Of a stretch of 64,000 nt of DNA, positions 35,451 through 45,000 are shown piece by piece; the stretch's first letter is position 1; every line of letters begins with the position of its first letter. The translations under genes and the position numbers were made by a program. The notes beneath the pieces were generated by a model that saw only the letters and a program-made list of their open reading frames with translations, had not been told where the DNA came from and did no database searches. Origin of the DNA: Stenotrophomonas indicatrix (GTDB taxonomy: Bacteria; Pseudomonadota; Gammaproteobacteria; Xanthomonadales; Xanthomonadaceae); the NCBI GenBank assembly GCA_041545745.1, contig CP168152.1, forward strand, positions 4,516,001 to 4,580,000. The letters are read 5' to 3'.

Positions 35451-35515
35451 GCAACATCAGGTTGGGCGCGAGCGCAGGCCGTGCGTCCGTCCTTGCCCGA
35501 CCTCAGCAGCTGCCA

Positions 35516-36091
35516 ATGCCCCCCCTTTCGATCCTACTGATCGGCTTTGCCATGTCCACCGATGCCTTCGCCGCCGCGATCGGCAAAGGTGCAGCCATGC
35601 GCAAGCCGGTGTTCCGTGATGCGCTGCGCGCCGGCATCATTTTCGGCGTCATCGAGGCAATCACGCCCATCATCGGTTGGCTGCTTGGCCGGGCCGCTCT
35701 GCAGTATGTGGAAGCGTTCGACCACTGGATCGCCTTCGTCCTGCTCGGCGCACTGGGCATCCACATGATCTACAACGGCCTGCGTCCGGATAGCGGCGAG
35801 GACGAGGAAGATCCTTCGCAGCACCATGGTTTCTGGAAGCTGGCACTGACCGGCTTCGCCACCAGCATCGACGCGATGGCGGTGGGCATCGGCCTGGCCT
35901 TCATGGACGTGCATATCGGGGTGATGGCTGCGGTCATCGGCCTCTGCACGCTGACCATGGTCACCGCCGGCATCATGCTCGGCCGCGCACTCGGCAGCAT
36001 GGTCGGCAAGCGCGCCGAAATCATCGGTGGCGTGATCCTGGTGATCATCGGTGCGACGATCCTGTATGAACACCTGCACGGCGTGGCGTAA
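35516..36091 (+). CDS. mntP: Manganese exporter MntP
   Basis: A 191-residue inner-membrane Mn2+ efflux protein with six membrane helices in two homologous halves. Each half has the family aspartate motif: [16 protein letters not shown] near residues 10-25 and [17 protein letters not shown] in the second half. The true start is the ATG at 35516, after the riboswitch; the open frame upstream runs through the aptamer. Expression should rise with excess manganese. Its insertion between crbR and crbS has no obvious metabolic logic. Confidence 0.96.
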   Translation: MPPLSILLIGFAMSTDAFAAAIGKGAAMRKPVFRDALRAGIIFGVIEAITPIIGWLLGRAALQYVEAFDHWIAFVLLGALGIHMIYNGLRPDSGEDEEDPSQHHGFWKLALTGFATSIDAMAVGIGLAFMDVHIGVMAAVIGLCTLTMVTAGIMLGRALGSMVGKRAEIIGGVILVIIGATILYEHLHGVA

Positions 36092-36094
36092 GGC

Positions 36095-36141
36095 GTAGGT
36101 TGCCGGCGATCATGAGGTTGCCGGCCAGCGGTCGGCATTAC
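36095..36141. repeat. Degenerate SMAG pair
   Basis: GTAGGTTGCCGGC (plus) and TGCCGGCCAGCGGTCGGC followed by ATTAC (minus), between the convergent mntP and crbS genes. Both stems are imperfect. Confidence 0.55.
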
Positions 36142-36169
36142 CCGCGCGTCATCCGCGTGTGGCGTGGAT

Positions 36170-39100
36170 TCAGTCGTTGTTGCGGGTATCCCGCAGCGCA
36201 CCCAGGAACGCACGCAGCGACGCCGGCTTGATCGGTTTGGTCAACAGGCGATAACCACGCTCGCGTGCCATCCGCTTCAGTTCATCGCGGCCATCTGCGG
36301 TAAGCAGCGCACCGGGCAACGGATAGCCCGCCGCCTCGCGTAGCGCCACCAGCGCGTCCAGGCCATCCATGCGATCGTGCAGGTGGTAGTCCACCAGCAT
36401 CACCTGCGGACGCTCGGCGATCTTCTGCAGCGCCTGGTCCACCGTCGATGCGGTGATCACCTGCACCTGCCAGCGCCCCAGCAGCGCACGCATGCCATCG
36501 AGGATCTCCTCGTCGTTGTCCACGCACAGCACGCGCAGGCCCGCCAACGAATCGCTGCGGACCGGCGGTGCTGTCGACGCCAAAGTGACCGCTTCGGTAT
36601 AGCCCGGCAGTGGCGCCACCCGCGGCAGGATGATCGAGAACATCGAACCACTGCCGACCCGGCTGCGCGCATTCAAGCGATGATCGAGCAGGCGCGAGAT
36701 GCGCTGGCAGATGGACAGGCCCAGTCCCAGGCCCTGCTCGCCCCAGTCGAATGGCTGCTGGTAGCGGTGGAACTCGTCGAAGATCTGCCGCATGTGATGC
36801 TCGGGAATGCCGGGCCCGGTATCCCACACCTGCAGTTCCACTTCGTCGCCGCGCTGGCGCACGGCCAGCACGATGCGCCCCTGCCGTGTGTAGCGCAACG
36901 CATTGGCAAGGAAGTTCTGCAGCACCCGACGCAACAGGCGTCGGTCGCTGCGCACCCAGGTGGTCCGCGCGAACAGATCCAGTCGCAGCCCACGTCCGGC
37001 CGCAACCGGCGTGTACTGCGCGGCCAGCTCGCGCATCAATGCGCTGACATCGAACTCGCCGATCACCGGATGCAGGCCACCGGCATCCAGCCGCGACACG
37101 TCCAGCAGACCATCGAGCAGCTCTTCGGCCGCACGCAGCGAGGCATCCACGCGTTCGGCCAGATGCCGCTGCTCGTCGCTGACATGGTCGCTGTCGCGCA
37201 GGGCCGAGGCGAACAACCGTGCCGCATTCAACGGCTGCAGCACGTCATGGCTGATCGCCGCCAGGAAGCGGGTCTTCGATTGTTGTGCGACTTCCGCAAC
37301 ATGCGAGCGCTCGGCCACGCGCTGTTCCAGCGTTTCGTTGGCTTCCAGCAGCGCGCGTTCGGCGTGCTTGTAGTCGGTGATGTCGTTGTAGCTGGTGACG
37401 TAGCCGCCGCCGGGCAGTGCCTGGCCGCGCATTTCGATCACCTTGCCATCGCTGCGGGTGCGCTCGAAGACGTGCGGCGAACCGGCGCGCATGTAGCCGA
37501 TTCGGCGGTTGATCTGCACTTCGATATCGCCCTCGCCCAGCTCGCCACGCTCGGCGTTGTAGCGGATCAGATCGGCCACTGGGCGGCCGACGTAGAGCAT
37601 GCCGTCGGGGTAACCGAACATGTCCTGGTAACGCCGGTTCCAGGCGGTCAGTCGCATGTCCGGGTCGACCACGCTGACGCCGGCGCTGATGTTTTCCAGG
37701 GTGGTCGACAGGATCTCGCGGTTGAAGCGCAGTTCCTGTCCCGCTTCGTCCAGTACCGCCACCACTTCGCCCAGGTCCATGCCCGAGCCACGCAGCAGGC
37801 TGGTCAGCAGCAGGCGCGCGGACGCCGCACCGATCGATGCGGCCAGCAGGCGCTCGGTGAACTGCACCCATGGCCGGTCGGCCGGCGCCGAGGACTGCAG
37901 CTCTCGACCCAGCGACTGCGCCTGTTCGAAGAACGAGCGCCGCGCATGGCGTTCGCCGACCACGCGCGAAGCCAGTGCCAGCAGGTCGCCCACGTGTACG
38001 TGGCCCGGCCAACCACCGGCCACCGAGGGGCGCTGGGCGTAGGGATCGAGGAAGGGCGCAGCGCGCAGGCGCTCGTCCACGCCCGGGCGCCAACGCGCCG
38101 ATACCAGCATCATCGTTGCCGCATTGACCAGCAGCGACCAGAACGTGCCGTGGGTCAGCGGGTCCCAGCCGGTCATGCCGAACAGCTGCTGCGGGCGCAG
38201 CCAATCGATGCCGAACGGACCATGCTGCACCCAGCCAGCATCCATCCAGCCGGCCATCGTCATCGCCGGCAGCAGCAGGGTGTACAGCCAGGTGGCGAAG
38301 CCGAGCAGCATGCCAGTCTCGACGCCACGACGGCTGGCCCCGCGCCAGTACAGGCCACCGATCAGGCCCGGCGCGAACTGCGCTACCGCAGCGAACGCCA
38401 TCAGTCCATACGAGGCCAGGGTGCTGTCGTTGCTGCTGCTGCGGTAGTAGCTGTAGGCCATCAGCGCCAGTAGCAGAATCGCCAGGCGGCGGATCCACAG
38501 CACCCGCGAGGCAACATCGGCCGCTTCCTGGTGGTCGCCACTGCGACGCAGCAGCACCGGCATCACCAGATCGTTGCTGACCATCGTCGCCAGCGCAATC
38601 GAGGACACGATGACCATGCCGGTGGCAGCAGAGAAACCACCGATATAGGCGATCAATGCCAGCGCGTTGCGGCCCTCGGCCAGCGGCAGGGCCAGCACCA
38701 TCGAGTCGTCGGCCACGCCGCTTCCGGTGCCGAACAGGCTGACGCCGGCGGTGGCGATCGGCAGCACCATCGCCGAGATCAGCACAAGGTAACCGCCGAA
38801 CATCCAGCGCGCGCGGCGCACATCGCGCACGTCGCCGCACTCGACCACCGCCACATGGAATTGGCGGGGCAGGCAGATGATGGCGAGGAAGCTGAGCAGC
38901 GTCTGCGACAGGAAGCCCACAGGTGGCAGCCCGGTGAACAGCGTATGCACCGACTCCACCACCGCTTCGTTGCGGTCGCCGAGCCAGACATAGGCGAACA
39001 CGCCCACCGCTACCATCGCCACCAGCTTGATCACCGATTCCAGCGCGATCGCCAGCATCATGCCGTGGTGGTGTTCGGTGGCATCCACCTGGCGGGTGCC

Positions 39101-39622
39101 GAACAGGGTGGCGAACAGTGCCATCAGCAACGCCACATACAGGGCTGGATCGCTGAAGAATCCGGTCGGCCCGGTGTTGCCGGTCAGTACCTGCAGGCTC
39201 ATCGCCACCGCTTTGTACTGGAGGGCGAGGTAGGGAATGATGCCGATCAGCGCGATGATCGCCACCAGCGCGGCCAGCCGCCGCGAGCGGCCGAAGCGCG
39301 AGGAAATGAAGTCGGCGATGGAGACCACGTTCTGGCTGCGCGCGATCAGCGCCAGGCGCTCGATGATGCGCCAACCGAACAGCAGCAGCAGCAGCGGACC
39401 GATGTAGATCGGCAGGTAGCCCACGCCGTTGCGCACGGCGGTACCCACCGCGCCGTAAAAGGTCCACGACGAGCAGTACACCGCCAGCGCTAGGCTGTAG
39501 ACGACCGGTCGCAGCCACGGCCGGTCCGGGTACATCGGCCGACGGTCGCCCCACCACGCCACACCAAACAGCAGCGCGGCATAGGCAACCGAGACCAGCA
39601 GCAGGATCCAGCTGGAGACCAA
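36170..39622 (-). CDS. crbS: Sodium/solute symporter-hybrid histidine kinase (CrbS/MxtR-like)
   Basis: A protein of about 1150 residues. Residues ~5-500 are a 13-helix SSS (SLC5) transporter-like module. A STAC linker (~545-640) and PAS domain (~655-760) follow. The kinase core has phospho-acceptor His792 in AAISHDVLQPLN, an N-box (NFLANALRY) and G-box (DTGPGIP) around 904-940. The C-terminal receiver has Asp1078 (LVDYHL) and Lys1129. This is the CbrA/CrbS architecture; with acs and crbR next door I favour CrbS. I start it at the TTG at 39622 (GGAA eight bases upstream), because DNA further upstream is a SMAG repeat and no ATG fits. Confidence 0.85.
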   Translation of the reverse strand: MVSSWILLLVSVAYAALLFGVAWWGDRRPMYPDRPWLRPVVYSLALAVYCSSWTFYGAVGTAVRNGVGYLPIYIGPLLLLLFGWRIIERLALIARSQNVVSIADFISSRFGRSRRLAALVAIIALIGIIPYLALQYKAVAMSLQVLTGNTGPTGFFSDPALYVALLMALFATLFGTRQVDATEHHHGMMLAIALESVIKLVAMVAVGVFAYVWLGDRNEAVVESVHTLFTGLPPVGFLSQTLLSFLAIICLPRQFHVAVVECGDVRDVRRARWMFGGYLVLISAMVLPIATAGVSLFGTGSGVADDSMVLALPLAEGRNALALIAYIGGFSAATGMVIVSSIALATMVSNDLVMPVLLRRSGDHQEAADVASRVLWIRRLAILLLALMAYSYYRSSSNDSTLASYGLMAFAAVAQFAPGLIGGLYWRGASRRGVETGMLLGFATWLYTLLLPAMTMAGWMDAGWVQHGPFGIDWLRPQQLFGMTGWDPLTHGTFWSLLVNAATMMLVSARWRPGVDERLRAAPFLDPYAQRPSVAGGWPGHVHVGDLLALASRVVGERHARRSFFEQAQSLGRELQSSAPADRPWVQFTERLLAASIGAASARLLLTSLLRGSGMDLGEVVAVLDEAGQELRFNREILSTTLENISAGVSVVDPDMRLTAWNRRYQDMFGYPDGMLYVGRPVADLIRYNAERGELGEGDIEVQINRRIGYMRAGSPHVFERTRSDGKVIEMRGQALPGGGYVTSYNDITDYKHAERALLEANETLEQRVAERSHVAEVAQQSKTRFLAAISHDVLQPLNAARLFASALRDSDHVSDEQRHLAERVDASLRAAEELLDGLLDVSRLDAGGLHPVIGEFDVSALMRELAAQYTPVAAGRGLRLDLFARTTWVRSDRRLLRRVLQNFLANALRYTRQGRIVLAVRQRGDEVELQVWDTGPGIPEHHMRQIFDEFHRYQQPFDWGEQGLGLGLSICQRISRLLDHRLNARSRVGSGSMFSIILPRVAPLPGYTEAVTLASTAPPVRSDSLAGLRVLCVDNDEEILDGMRALLGRWQVQVITASTVDQALQKIAERPQVMLVDYHLHDRMDGLDALVALREAAGYPLPGALLTADGRDELKRMARERGYRLLTKPIKPASLRAFLGALRDTRNND

Positions 39623-39652
39623 GCGCGTGTTTCCGTCGAAGGAACCCGCAGT

Positions 39653-39720
39653 GTAGGCCACGCGTGGCCGGGTGTACGGGCCCATTGGGGGCAACCACCC
39701 CCACCAAGGTGGGGGCTTAC
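39653..39720. repeat. SMAG pair upstream of crbS
   Basis: GTAGGCCACGCGTGGCC (39653-39669) and a minus unit with CCCCCACC/GGTGGGGG stem ending CTTAC (39696-39720). They occupy the crbS upstream region and argue against starts beyond 39622. Confidence 0.7.
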
Positions 39721-39757
39721 GCGTTGCGGGCCACGACCGATGGTCGCGGCCGGCTTC

Positions 39758-41905
39758 TTACTGGGCCGGAACGCCCATTTCCTTCAGCAGTTCAGGTGCC
39801 GGGTAGACCTTGGCCAGCAGCCAGCGCAGGTAGCGCATGTCCACGTGCACGGCGCGCTTGTAGCGCGGGTCGAACCACCAGCTGGCACTGACCGACTCCC
39901 AGTTGCTGTCGAAGTTCAGGCCGATCAGTTCACCCTTGGCGTTGAGCACGGGCGAGCCGGAGTTGCCGCCGGTGGTGTCCAGGTTGGTCAGGAAGTTGAC
40001 CGTCTGCGTCTTCAGCGCGGGATCGGCGGTGCTGCCGAAGTCGCCCTTGGCAATCGCGGCCAGCAACGGCTTGGGGGCGTCGAACGGATAGGCGTTGGTG
40101 TTCTTCTCGACGACGCCGGCCACGGTGGTCACCGGCGAATAGGTCACGCCATCACGCGGATGCAGCGCCTCGACCTTGCCGTAGCTGATGCGCAGCGTGC
40201 GGTTGGCATCCGGGTACACCGCACGGCCCTGCTTGGCACGCCAGGCGAACAGCGCCTGCATGTAGGCCGGGCGCAGGCGCAGCTGTTCACCTTCGCGGGT
40301 CTTGCTCTCGTTTTCGATGCGCAGCTGCGCGGCTACCAGCGGGCCGGCCACGGCAATCAGCGGATCGGCCGCCAGCGCCTTGCCTTCGCGGGCAGCGGCG
40401 AAGCGGGACAGGCGCTGCGCTTCGTCACCCAGCTGGGTGCCGGCATACAGCGTGTCCAGCGCCTGCGCCAGCTGTGCCGGGGTACGGCCGAACGCCGTGT
40501 CGAACTCGGCCACGCGCTGCGCATCCGGCAGCTGCTGGTAGCGCGTCAACAGGGTGGTCAGCAGCGCCTTCTCGACCTCGGGTGCATAGCGGCGCTGTAC
40601 CTGCTTCAGCACGCCCTCGATCATCGCCTGGTCGCGCTGCTGGTAGCCGGTCTCGCGCTGCGCGTCCGGCTTGGCCGATTCAATGCGCAGGCGTTCCAGC
40701 AGCAGCGCCGAGCGCAGCAGCTGGCTCTGGCCGGCCATCTGCTCCAGCAGCAGGTCGCGCTCGCCCACCGCCGCGCCCTGCGACAGGTTGGCCAGCAGCG
40801 CCTTGATGTCACCCTGGTACTTGCGGTCGGTGGCGGCCAGCATCGCCTGCTCGTCGGCCGCACGCTGGGCCTTGGCATCGCTGCGCAGCAGCCCTTCCAG
40901 CTCACCGGCAGCGCGCTTGCGGTTGTTCTTCAGCGACTGCAGCTGCGAGGCATAACGGGTACGTGCCTGCGCATCCTTGGCACTGGCCGCTTCGATGGTG
41001 TCGATCATCTGCTGGAACACCGACACCCGGCGCGGCAGCACGGCATCGATCTGGCCAGCGAACTCGGCGGCGGTGCGATGGCGGTAGGTGATGCCCGGGT
41101 AACCGGCCAGCATCGCGTAGTCGCCCTCCTTCGGGCCTTCCACCGACATCTGCAGGTGCGCCGGGGCCTGGTAGGGCACGTTGTCCTTGCTGTAGGCGGC
41201 CGGCTTGCCGTCCTTGCCCACGTAGGCACGCAGCAGGGTGAAGTCGCCGGTGTGGCGCGGCCACATGAAGTTGTCGATCTCATCGCCGTAGTTGCCGATC
41301 GCGCGCGGCGGCGCATAGACCAGGCGCACGTCGCTCAGCTCAAGCTGGGCGATGCGGTAGAAGTCGGTGCCGTAATACATGTTGGCCACCGAGCAGCGCA
41401 CGCTGCCGTCCTTCTCGCACTCGGCCACGATCTGCTTGCTGGCTGCATCCACCGCGTCGAAGTACGCGCGGCCGGTCTTGCCCTTGGCCTGTGCCAGCAC
41501 CTGGTCGGTCACCTTGTCGAAGCCGACGGTGACCAGCACGCGGAAGTCCGGATTGGCCGGACGTTCGTCGGCGCGACCCTTGGCGATGAAGCCATCGTTG
41601 ATGAAGTTGTGCTCGGGCGAGCTGTTGTACTGGATCACCCCCATCGCCACGTGGTGGTTGGTCAGCAACAGGCCATCGGCCGATACGAACGAGCCGGTGC
41701 CACCGCCGGCACGCACGACTGCGCTCAGCGGCGGCGCGGTCACGTTGGCCAGGTCGGCCGGATTGCCCTTGAAGCCGGCCGCCCGCAGCGGCTTGGCCAG
41801 CTCCGGCAGCTGGGTCGGCATCCACATGCCTTCATCGGCGTGGGCGCCGGCGGCGAGGGTCAGGCCCAGGGCCAGGGCGGTGGGGAGGGCTTTGCGTGGC
41901 GACAT
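39758..41905 (-). CDS. S46 family dipeptidyl peptidase (DPP7/DPP11-like)
   Basis: A 715-residue exported serine exopeptidase that removes N-terminal dipeptides. A signal peptide (LALGLTLAAGAHADEGMW) ends near residue 23. The catalytic triad is visible: His85 in LTNHHVAMG, an Asp in EIDNFMWPRHTGD, and Ser649 in GGNSGSPVLN. At the specificity position of the following FDxNWE motif this protein has Ser667, neither the Gly of DPP7 nor the Arg of DPP11. It closely resembles DAP BII of Pseudoxanthomonas. Homology fixes the ATG at 41905. It is transcribed alone. Confidence 0.93.
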   Translation of the reverse strand: MSPRKALPTALALGLTLAAGAHADEGMWMPTQLPELAKPLRAAGFKGNPADLANVTAPPLSAVVRAGGGTGSFVSADGLLLTNHHVAMGVIQYNSSPEHNFINDGFIAKGRADERPANPDFRVLVTVGFDKVTDQVLAQAKGKTGRAYFDAVDAASKQIVAECEKDGSVRCSVANMYYGTDFYRIAQLELSDVRLVYAPPRAIGNYGDEIDNFMWPRHTGDFTLLRAYVGKDGKPAAYSKDNVPYQAPAHLQMSVEGPKEGDYAMLAGYPGITYRHRTAAEFAGQIDAVLPRRVSVFQQMIDTIEAASAKDAQARTRYASQLQSLKNNRKRAAGELEGLLRSDAKAQRAADEQAMLAATDRKYQGDIKALLANLSQGAAVGERDLLLEQMAGQSQLLRSALLLERLRIESAKPDAQRETGYQQRDQAMIEGVLKQVQRRYAPEVEKALLTTLLTRYQQLPDAQRVAEFDTAFGRTPAQLAQALDTLYAGTQLGDEAQRLSRFAAAREGKALAADPLIAVAGPLVAAQLRIENESKTREGEQLRLRPAYMQALFAWRAKQGRAVYPDANRTLRISYGKVEALHPRDGVTYSPVTTVAGVVEKNTNAYPFDAPKPLLAAIAKGDFGSTADPALKTQTVNFLTNLDTTGGNSGSPVLNAKGELIGLNFDSNWESVSASWWFDPRYKRAVHVDMRYLRWLLAKVYPAPELLKEMGVPAQ

Positions 41906-41990
41906 GAGGCAATCCGGTACGACAGAACAGCCCGGGACCATAGCTGCTGGGGCCGGATGGGGCAACGGCCGATGGTTGGGGGCCTGACAG

Positions 41991-42067
41991 GTAGAGCCGA
42001 GCCCATGCTCGGCTGCTCTTCCGTCAGTCCGCGCTGCGCGCGGAAGCCGAGCATGGCTCGGCTCTAC
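41991..42067. repeat. SMAG pair (GAGCCGAGC stem)
   Basis: Plus unit at 41991-42014 and minus unit at 42046-42067 with the same GCCGAGC stem as at 806-870, separated by a CGCGCTGCGCGCG stretch. They lie between tamB and the peptidase gene. Confidence 0.8.
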
Positions 42068-42084
42068 AGGGATGCCGCGGCGGG

Positions 42085-45000
42085 TTATTTCTCCCGCCGC
42101 CAGTTCAACGAACCGCGGTTTTCCACCGTGCTCGATTCCACTTCAACGTCGAAGCCGCGGCGCAGCAGGTACTTCAGGGTGATCACCGAACCGGCTCCGA
42201 CCAGCGACACGCCGTAGCCCACGTACAGCTTGGGTGAGATGAACTTGCCGACGCCGATCACCGAGCCGCCCAGCGCGCGCGACTGGCTGACGCCGGCATC
42301 GTCCAGGCCCAGCTTGGCACCCAGCTGCGAGGCCAGCAGGCCGCTGCCGGCCGACAGCGCGGCCGATGCGGCGTTCACCTGCTGGGTCTGGTCGCTGCTG
42401 GCACCGGTCAGGCTGCGCCCCAGTACCAGGTAACCCAGTGCTTCGGACTGCGACATCGCCGGATCGGACCAGACATCGGCTCGTGGCTGCTGCGCGCGCC
42501 CGGTCACGTCGATGCCTGCGGTGACATCACCGATCCGGCGCTCGGCGCGGATGTTGATGCGCGGGTCGGACACCGCGTTGTAGTTCCAGTTGAGGTTGCC
42601 GCGGGTGATGGTCAGGTCCTGGCCATAGGCCTTGTAGCGGCCACTGACTTCCAGGCCGCCGTTGGCGGTCATCTCGCGGCCGGGCTTGGCCCAGACCTGC
42701 ATCTTGCCGGTCAACGCGCCCTTCAGGCCGAAGCCGGTCATCTTGACCTTGTCGCCCAGGCTGACGGTCAGCTCCATGTCCAGCGGCGAAGTGCGCGACT
42801 CTTCCGGATCGGCCGGGTCCAGCACCACTACGTCTTCGGACACCGAGGTGCCACGGTCCAGGCGTTCCAGATCGATGTCGGCCTCGGGCACGTGCACCGT
42901 TCCGCGCAGCTCCATCGCGGCCTTGGCCAGGGTGAAGTCCAGGTTGGGATTGGCGATGATGCGCAGCTCGCTGGTGTTGGACAGCAGCACATTCTCGCCG
43001 TGGATCTTCAGCTGCAGCGGCTGTGCATCGCCGAACCAGGACAGGCCGCCATCGACATACAGCGTGCCCTTGCCCGAATTGGCCTGCGCGGTGATCTTGG
43101 CCGACCCATCGGGCTGGGCGACGAAGCTGCCCTTGCCCTGGTCGAAGGTCAGGCCCAGCGCCGGGAACTCGCCCTTGAAGTTGCTCAGCTGCGCATCACC
43201 GCCCAGCGACGGCTGGCCGCGCGTGCCACGCAGGCTCACGTGGCCTTCGATCAGGCCGGTCGGGCGCACCACATCCGGCGAGAACAGTTCCAGCCAGTAC
43301 AGGCGCGACATGTTGAGGTACAGCTCACCGTTGAGCGGCGCACCCGGTTCCCAACCGGTCTGCATCTTCGCATCGACGAAGCCGTTGCCCTGGAAACCCA
43401 TGCCCAGGTAGCCCTTGATGCTGGCCGGGGTCATGTCCAGCTTCAACGAGAACTGGTCGTAGCGCACCAGCTCGCCACGGTTGGCATCGGCGCCCACGCT
43501 GGTATTGCGGTTCTCGCCAAGGCGCACGCCGCCTTCAGGCGAGCGCACTTCCACATGCCCTTCCCACGCGTTGCCACGCGGACGGATCTGCGCGTCCAGG
43601 TTGAGTTCGCCACGCAGGTAGATGCGGCGGCCGGACTGTGGCGGCAACCACGGCTGCACCAGCGCCAACGGCAAGGCATCGCCGCGCACCACCAGGCCTT
43701 CGCGCGGCCAGTTGGCGTGCGCACACAGGGCGCCCCCGGTCGCAGCGCCCAGGCAGGTTTCGCCCAGCGTGTAGTTGCCGCCGTTGATGGCGAACGCTGC
43801 GGGTGCACGCAGTGCCCACGCATCGCCCTTCACCGGTGCGATGCGCAGCGTGGCCAGTTCGCCACGCCATTGCTCGCCCTGCTGGCGCACGCTGCCCTGC
43901 AGCTCGATCGCGCCCAGTTCGTTGCGGGTCTGCGCGGCCAGGCGCAGGTTGGAGACACTGCCCTGCGCATCGATGTTCAAGCGCTCCAGCAGCATGCCTG
44001 CATTGACCTGATGGCCTTGTATCGCCAGCGTGCCACTGTCGCCACGCCACGGCAGACGGCCCTTGATGCTCAGGCTTTCAGCGCCGTAACCGTCCCAGTT
44101 GAGATTGTTGCCGACCAGATCGGCGGTGATGTCCGGCGCATCGCGCGGGCCTTTCACCTGCACCTGGCCGCGCAGGCCACCATCGGCACCGGGCAGCAGA
44201 TCGCTCAGTTGCAGCGGCTCGAAGCGCGCATCGATGTCCAGGCGGTCGCCGACCTTGCCCGAGGCGGTCACCCGGCTGCTGCCGACGGCCAGTTTCAGTT
44301 CACCCTGGCCCTGTTCGCCCTGCAGGGCGAACTTGCCTTGTGCATCCACGTTGCGCTGGCGCAGGGTGCCCTTCAGCGAGGGCAGGTCCACCGTAGCCTC
44401 CAGCGTGCCGGCAGTGCCCGGCGGTGCATTGGCCGGCGGCGGCAGCTGACGTCCCTTGGACGCGAGATTGCCGGACAGACGGCCATCCCAACCCGGCGCG
44501 AAGTAGCCCGGGTCGAAATCCTTCAGCGTGGCCTTGGCATCCCAGTCCAGCTGCGGTGCCCACGCCACCTTGCCTTCCACCTGTAGCTGGCCACCCGGCG
44601 TCTGCGCCTGCAGTTCGCGGATCTCGGCGGCCTGATCGTTGCCACGCACATCGAAGCGCAGCTGCGCCTTCTGCTTTTCGCGTTCGACATCGGCACGGCC
44701 GATCGCCGCCCACGCCTTCAACGTACCGGCCAGGCCGAAGCGCGCTTCCTTCAGCGTCACCGGCACCGGCGAACTGCCGGCAGTGTTCGGGTCCGGCGCC
44801 GGCACCCAGGTCAGGTCCTGCGCGATCACCGAGAAGTTCAGCTTCTGCTGGTCTTCTTGGCTGAAATCGGCGGTACCTTCCAGGCGCGCTTCGCCGCCCA
44901 GGCCCTTGACCACCAGCGGTGAGACCTTCAGCACCTGGTCCTGCAGCGACACCACCGACGGCGCCAGCTCCAGTTCCTGCTCACCCTGCTTCACCCGGCC

